In this document: positions 5,411 to 7,874 of the stretch, in pieces
Layout: the number at the start of each line of letters is the position of its first letter
Position numbering within the stretch: the first letter of the stretch is position 1
Origin: CAYGGE01 sp966250865
GTDB lineage: Bacteria; Patescibacteriota; UBA1384; CAYGGE01
Assembly (NCBI GenBank): GCA_966250865.1
Contig: CBINIT010000038.1
Location: 1 to 7,874 of the forward strand
Direction: 5' to 3'
Length of the DNA stretch: 7,874 bases
Notes under the pieces: model-generated
The model's input: the letters and a program-made list of their open reading frames with translations, nothing else
Database searches by the model: none
What the model was told of the DNA's origin: nothing
Translations under genes and position numbers: made by a program

Positions 5411-5436
5411 AAAGAGTCCGGGTTATCGGACTCTTT
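5411..5436 (-). terminator. terminator overlapping the end of efp
   Basis: AAAGAGTCCG (5411-5420) pairs with CGGACTCTTT (5427-5436), 10 bp around GGTTAT. On the - strand it is followed by a short T run (TTTTTGG, partly in the stem). The efp stop codon (5425-5423) lies in the loop and its last codons form one arm. The stem shares AAAGAGTCCGG with the groEL terminator. Confidence 0.8.
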
Positions 5437-5983
5437 CGACGTATTCACCGGTTTCGGTGTTGATACGAATCATGTCACCAGTTTTGACGAAGGCGGGAAC
5501 CTTAATGGTCGCGCCAGTCTCTACCGTAGCGTCTTTGAGGACGTTGGAAACGGTATTGCCGGCCGCAACCGATTCAGTGTAGGTAACTTCTAGATCGATC
5601 TTGGGTGGCAAGTTAACACCGATCGGACGATCGCGGAACGACAACAGGTCAGCCATGGTGCCATCTTTCAGTAATTCACCCTGTTCACCGACAATATCTG
5701 AGGCAAGCTCGAACTGATCATAGGTGGTCATGTTCATGAAGTGGTAGGTCACACCGTCACGGTAGAGAAACTGAACCTCTTCATGCGAAAGGTTACCCTC
5801 TTCGATTCGGTCTGAGTCCTTAAAGGAGGTCTCGATGATGGCCCCAGTGACGAGGTTTTTCATCTTAGCCTTTAGGATACCTGCTCCTCGTGCCTGCTTG
5901 ATATGTTGCGAGGCAACGACACGGTAGGGCTCGTCGCGGAAGGTAATAAACATACCGGGTTTAACTTGAGCGATAGAATACAT
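5423..5983 (-). CDS. efp: translation elongation factor P, arginine at the tip
   Basis: EF-P binds the ribosome near the E site and relieves stalling at proline runs. The start at 5983 gives 186 residues, the normal length, and MYSIAQVKPGMFI matches the family N-terminus. AAGGAG (5991-5996) is 7 bases upstream. The frame stays open to an ATG at 6025, but the extra 14 residues (MLLGIWLLLRRSFA) run through the ribosome binding site and are unlike EF-P, so I reject them. Three domains fit: a KOW-like domain I (1-65), domain II (about 66-128) and an OB domain III (129-186) with PKIDLEVTYTES and GATIKVPAFVKTGDMIRINTETGEYVERV. The tip loop HIKQARGAG has Arg32 where many EF-Ps carry the modified lysine of KPGKG. 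It is the last gene of the rpsF-ssb-rpsR-efp group, with a structured leader. Confidence 0.96.
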   Translation of the reverse strand: MYSIAQVKPGMFITFRDEPYRVVASQHIKQARGAGILKAKMKNLVTGAIIETSFKDSDRIEEGNLSHEEVQFLYRDGVTYHFMNMTTYDQFELASDIVGEQGELLKDGTMADLLSFRDRPIGVNLPPKIDLEVTYTESVAAGNTVSNVLKDATVETGATIKVPAFVKTGDMIRINTETGEYVERVR

Positions 5984-5989
5984 AGCAAA

Positions 5990-6002
5990 ACTCCTTCGGA
6001 GT
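5990..6002 (-). promoter_or_regulatory. small hairpin covering the efp ribosome binding site
   Basis: In the - strand RNA, ACUCC and GGAGU pair over 5 bp around a GAA loop, and the GGAG arm is the efp Shine-Dalgarno sequence. Access to it would require melting this stem. The stem is short, so it may only dampen initiation. Confidence 0.4.
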
Positions 6003-6007
6003 AGTAA

Positions 6008-6054
6008 CCAAATCCCAAGCAACAAGTACCAAATGAATACTTCTTGGAATTTGG
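6008..6054 (-). promoter_or_regulatory. long inverted repeat between rpsR and efp
   Basis: CCAAATCCCAAG (6008-6019) and CTTGGAATTTGG (6043-6054) pair at 11 of 12 positions; AAGTA (6024-6028) and TACTT (6038-6042) add 5 bp inside, leaving a 9-base loop. The hairpin fills most of the gap after the rpsR stop (6074) and stands just ahead of the efp ribosome-binding-site hairpin. No U run follows, so it is more likely a leader, processing or stability element than an intrinsic terminator. Confidence 0.5.
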
Positions 6055-6073
6055 ATTGATCCTTGGGGCTTAT

Positions 6074-6286
6074 TTATCGTGTGGTGTAGGGGAGAAGCGC
6101 CAAGAAACGGGCTTGCTTGATGGCGTCGGTCAGCTGGCGCTGATGACGAGCACAGGCGCCGGTATCTTTACCGGGACGAATCTTTGCCCAAGGCGTCGTG
6201 TAACGAGCCAAAAGGGCAGCATCTTTGTAGTCGATATCGGTAACTTTGCGTTTGCAAAATTGGCACTCTTTGCGTTTCATTCTCAT
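6074..6286 (-). CDS. rpsR: 30S ribosomal protein bS18, zinc-binding form
   Basis: Binds bS6 on the platform of the small ribosomal subunit. The 70 residues carry the family core: DYKDAALLARYTTPWAKIRPGKDTG (split at 19-43), then HQRQLTDAIKQARFLALLPY (48-67). CxxC at 8-11 (CQFC) and C45 with H48 (CARH) form the four-ligand zinc site of the C+ version. The start at 6286 follows AGGAG (6292-6296) by 5 bases; a second ATG two codons later is less well placed. It comes after ssb and before efp, with 75 bases before it holding a small hairpin. The position after rpsF and ssb is the classical arrangement, so the two partner proteins bS6 and bS18 are made from one message. Confidence 0.97.
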   Translation of the reverse strand: MRMKRKECQFCKRKVTDIDYKDAALLARYTTPWAKIRPGKDTGACARHQRQLTDAIKQARFLALLPYTTR

Positions 6287-6316
6287 AATTACTCCTGGAC
6301 AGAAGATTGAGATGTC

Positions 6317-6331
6317 CGAAGGACACCTTCG
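6317..6331 (-). promoter_or_regulatory. hairpin in the ssb-rpsR gap
   Basis: CGAAGG (6317-6322) and CCTTCG (6326-6331) form a 6-bp stem with a 3-base loop; an overlapping alternative, GTCC/GGAC (6314-6317 and 6321-6324), excludes it. It lies 20 bases upstream of the rpsR ribosome binding site in an otherwise A-rich spacer. It could be a processing or translational element; nothing shows it to be a terminator. Confidence 0.35.
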
Positions 6332-6361
6332 TTTGGATTTTAGATTTTGAAATTCGATTTT

Positions 6362-6865
6362 TTAGAAGGGGATGTCTTCGAGGTTAATCTCGTCATCGGC
6401 CGGTGCACTCTTGGCTGGCGCAGCTTTAGGAGCTGGCTTTGCCGTGGGAGCGGCATCAGGGCTTTCCGGCATCGGCGCATTATCGGATGACAAGTCGTCG
6501 AGGCTATCGAAGCCGGCATCACCACCTTGGCCCTTTGGCGTCAATGGTACAAAGTTCTCGATGACAATCTCGGTACGGCGCTGCTTTACCCCGTCTGGAG
6601 TTTCCCAGCTTCGGGTTTGCAGACGACCGTCGACATAAATCTTATTACCCTTTTTCATGTAGTTGGCGATAAACTCAGCGGCCTTGCCCCAAGCCACAAC
6701 ATCGTGATACTCCGTTGCCTCTTGGAACTCACCTGAGCCCTGATTCTTCCAGCGGCGGTTCGTTGCCACCGAGAAGCTCGTTACGGCTTGCCCATTGGGT
6801 GTATACCGCATCTCGGGATCCCGAGTAATATTGCCAATAACCTGTGCGCGATTCAATGAATACAT
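6362..6865 (-). CDS. ssb: single-stranded DNA-binding protein SSB
   Basis: Coats single-stranded DNA during replication, repair and recombination and recruits partner enzymes. At 167 residues it is typical. The OB fold covers about 1-108, with LNRAQVIGNITRDPEMRYTP (4-23), FSVATNRRW (31-39), EYHDVVAWGKAAEFIANYMKKG (split at 52-73) and YVDGRLQTRSWE (77-88). Then comes a flexible linker rich in Ala, Pro, Lys and Asp (109-155), and the acidic tip DDEINLEDIPF (157-167), the docking peptide for partner proteins. The start at 6865 is set by AAAGGAG (6871-6877) 5 bases upstream. It is the second gene of the rpsF group. The 122-base gap before it holds an 8-bp hairpin and a possible internal -10 box, so it may also be expressed separately. 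Confidence 0.97.
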   Translation of the reverse strand: MYSLNRAQVIGNITRDPEMRYTPNGQAVTSFSVATNRRWKNQGSGEFQEATEYHDVVAWGKAAEFIANYMKKGNKIYVDGRLQTRSWETPDGVKQRRTEIVIENFVPLTPKGQGGDAGFDSLDDLSSDNAPMPESPDAAPTAKPAPKAAPAKSAPADDEINLEDIPF

Positions 6866-6880
6866 CGCGTCTCCTTTCGT

Positions 6881-6922
6881 GTACCGAGCAGTACGTGTTT
6901 TATGTCTAAACGTTCTCGGTAC
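6881..6922 (-). promoter_or_regulatory. leader hairpin just upstream of ssb
   Basis: GTACCGAG (6881-6888) and CTCGGTAC (6915-6922) are perfect 8-bp arms, and ACG/CGT (6893-6895, 6911-6913) can pair inside. The hairpin ends three bases before the ssb Shine-Dalgarno sequence. No U run follows it, so a role in translation or mRNA stability fits better than termination. Confidence 0.5.
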
Positions 6923-6942
6923 CGTTACCTAATATTGTCTCT

Positions 6943-6948
6943 ATTATA
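6943..6948 (-). promoter_or_regulatory. possible internal -10 box for ssb
   Basis: The - strand reads TATAAT, and transcription would start near 6936, ahead of the ssb leader hairpin. The -35 region at a 17-base spacing (AAAGTT) is weak. It would allow ssb-rpsR-efp to be expressed apart from rpsF. Confidence 0.4.
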
Positions 6949-6974
6949 CTATAAGGTGCAAGATTAACTTTTCG

Positions 6975-6998
6975 TTAAAGACTCCAATTAGTCTTTAA
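6975..6998 (-). terminator. hairpin straddling the rpsF stop codon
   Basis: TTAAAGACT (6975-6983) and AGTCTTTAA (6990-6998) pair over 9 bp around CCAATT; the rpsF stop (6990-6988) lies at the loop edge. A second overlapping hairpin, TTAAC/GTTAA (6964-6968 and 6974-6978), competes with it. No U run follows on the - strand, so termination would be partial at most; it may protect the rpsF 3' end or attenuate read-through into ssb. Confidence 0.45.
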
Positions 6999-7596
6999 GG
7001 ATGTCAGACAGCTTGTCTTCCAAAGCCTTCAACCGATCTTCCTCTGTTGCTTCAGCGGCGTTGGCATCAGCCTTGACGGTCTTCTTGGCCGCGCGCTTTG
7101 GCTTTTCTTCCTTAACTTCTTCGGCTGTTTCTTCGGCTGGCGCAGCGTCAGGAGCAACTTCTGCTACTTCTTCAGCAGGAGCCTCGGCTACTACGGCCTC
7201 TTCGACCGGAGCAACTTCTTCAACTGGTTCTGGCATGACTACTGGAGCCGAGGTGTCGGCAACGGTATCTTCAAGCTTCTCGGCTGCCTCGATGGCCTCA
7301 CGGACCGTCTTGGAGACTTCCTTGCTTGGCTGGACAATACGCTTGGTCACAATAAGATGACGCATAACGTTAGCATTCAATCGTAATTTTCGATCAATGC
7401 CAGCAATTACCTTGCTATCCGCATCGAAAACAAAGGTCGTGTACACGGCCTGGGTCTCTTTGTTGATAGGGTAGGCGAGACGGCGTCGACCCATCGAACT
7501 CTCGTTCTGAATGGTGCCACCGGCCTCTTCGATCGCAGCTTTGACGCCAGGATCGGCTTCTTCCTTGGTCAGGAAGGTAATTTCATAGAGTGCCAT
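6988..7596 (-). CDS. rpsF: 30S ribosomal protein bS6 with long acidic tail
   Basis: Binds bS18 on the platform of the small ribosomal subunit. Residues 1-90 are the bS6 domain: MALYEITFLTKEE, GGTIQNESSMGRRRLAYPIN (26-45), YTTFVFDAD (52-60) and IDRKLRLNANVMRHLIVTKR (67-86). The remaining 112 residues are an extension. It begins as a helix (SKEVSKTVREAIEAAEKLED, 91-110), continues through a low-complexity Glu/Ala/Val/Pro stretch (about 115-162) and a basic patch (KPKRAAKKTVK, 165-175), and ends in a charged helix (EEDRLKALEDKLSDILKD, 185-202). Usual bS6 is about 95-135 residues. The start at 7596 follows GGAGGA 8 bases upstream. It is the first gene of the group, behind a strong promoter, and ssb, its usual neighbour, follows. 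Confidence 0.96.
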   Translation of the reverse strand: MALYEITFLTKEEADPGVKAAIEEAGGTIQNESSMGRRRLAYPINKETQAVYTTFVFDADSKVIAGIDRKLRLNANVMRHLIVTKRIVQPSKEVSKTVREAIEAAEKLEDTVADTSAPVVMPEPVEEVAPVEEAVVAEAPAEEVAEVAPDAAPAEETAEEVKEEKPKRAAKKTVKADANAAEATEEDRLKALEDKLSDILKD

Positions 7597-7637
7597 AAGA
7601 ATGGTCCTCCGTAGCCAGAAGCTGTTTCACTCCTGGC

Positions 7638-7664
7638 ATCCCCATTTCGACAATCCACGGGGAT
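7638..7664 (-). promoter_or_regulatory. rpsF leader hairpin, possible bS6-bS18 feedback site
   Basis: ATCCCC (7638-7643 as read on +) pairs with GGGGAT (7659-7664) around 15 bases; an alternative CCAT/GTGG pairing overlaps it. In the RNA a CCG triplet lies at the stem-loop edge. Leaders of rpsF operons are known to carry a CCG-containing bS6:bS18 binding structure. Whether this hairpin is that motif is inference; I did not match the full consensus. Confidence 0.3.
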
Positions 7665-7690
7665 ATGGATACTTTGGATATTGTTTGCCT

Positions 7691-7719
7691 AGTATAACAG
7701 GTTTAGCCTATTTTGACAA
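7691..7719 (-). promoter_or_regulatory. rpsF operon promoter
   Basis: On the - strand, TTGTCA (7719-7714) and TATACT (7696-7691) are exactly 17 bases apart, each one base off consensus. Transcription would start near 7684, giving a leader of about 88 nt. A direct repeat, GTTTGCCTA (7683-7691) and GTTTAGCCTA (7701-7710), brackets the -10 box. Confidence 0.8.
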
Positions 7720-7760
7720 GAGAACGGACGCCGCGAGTGCAGCGTCCGTTTAGTTCTCTT
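7718..7760 (-). terminator. hairpin at the end of the upstream gene
   Basis: GGACGC (7726-7731) pairs with GCGTCC (7742-7747), and either AAC/GTT extends this to a 9-bp stem or AAGAGAAC (7718-7725) pairs with GTTCTCTT (7753-7760), leaving a bulge that contains the stop codon. It ends directly at the rpsF -35 box. The U content after the stem is modest, so it is a probable but not textbook terminator separating the upstream gene from rpsF. Confidence 0.6.
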
Positions 7761-7874
7761 CGTAGGCACTGAGGATAGCGTCCTCGAAGCCGGGAAATTG
7801 CCCGCACTTGTGGAGCGCATCCCGAGTTGCAAGTAGTACCGACCAGTAGTCGTGTTCGTCCTGTAATTGCCGTA
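7750..7874 (-). CDS. 3' end of an unrecognised protein
   Basis: A frame open from the right edge on the - strand ends at TAA 7752-7750, giving the last 40 residues. They include DEHDYWSVLLATRDALHKCG and then FPGFEDAILSAYEEN. The piece is mixed polar and hydrophobic, without a membrane segment, and looks like two short helices. I recognise no family. Support for a real gene is the hairpin placed exactly at its stop and the rpsF promoter starting right behind it. Its start lies outside the window. Confidence 0.55.
   Translation of the reverse strand, partial: RQLQDEHDYWSVLLATRDALHKCGQFPGFEDAILSAYEEN

Noticed and set aside
5984..6025. Extended start for EF-P adding MLLGIWLLLRRSFA
   Set aside because: It would translate through the AAGGAG ribosome binding site and adds residues unlike EF-P; the ATG at 5983 gives normal length and spacing.
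6044..6310. 88-residue + strand frame opposite rpsR
   Set aside because: It is antisense to a certain ribosomal protein gene, with unremarkable composition and no ribosome binding site.
7001..7360. Ser/Ala/Thr-rich 119-residue frame on the + strand
   Set aside because: It is the shadow of the Glu/Ala-rich bS6 tail on the other strand and has no ribosome binding site.

Overview
The window reads as a piece of a streamlined bacterial chromosome, most likely from the Candidate Phyla Radiation (Patescibacteria). The signs are the small gene set, short proteins, spacers of tens of bases, genes overlapping their own terminators, a very short MNT-type nucleotidyltransferase, a zinc-type bS18, and the gene order rpsF-ssb-rpsR followed by efp where many bacteria have rplI. 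Stops are TAA and TAG, and nothing suggests recoding of TGA. I cannot name the phylum. No phage, insertion sequence, CRISPR array, tRNA or rRNA is visible.

Left part (1-2076): the 3' end of an unrecognised gene, then a 110-residue hypothetical protein on the + strand whose stop overlaps the convergent trpS (tryptophanyl-tRNA synthetase, - strand) by 4 bp. Next comes a + strand nucleotidyltransferase-fold protein whose start codon sits inside a 7-nt tandem repeat.

Middle (2077-2520): this apparently empty stretch is a complete miniature transcription unit on the - strand. It has a promoter, a leader hairpin, two overlapping tiny membrane-peptide genes (37 and 23 residues) with matching Shine-Dalgarno spacing, and a GAAA-loop hairpin terminator. 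It diverges from a near-consensus promoter for groES-groEL, whose 5' leader can fold into a long hairpin. groES and groEL follow and end at a perfect 38-bp palindromic terminator.

Right part (4516-7874, all - strand): in order of transcription, the tail of an unknown gene; rpsF (bS6 with a long acidic tail), ssb, rpsR and efp, which are translation and replication genes driven by a strong promoter before rpsF; then a two-gene unit with a PRC-barrel protein (probably translated from a leaderless mRNA) and a small membrane protein. Several hairpins straddle stop codons, and others lie directly before ssb and efp, so control by RNA structure looks common here.

I found no obvious large new system. 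The best candidates for new biology are the two-peptide membrane operon facing the chaperonin operon, the structured chaperonin leader, and EF-P with arginine at its tip.
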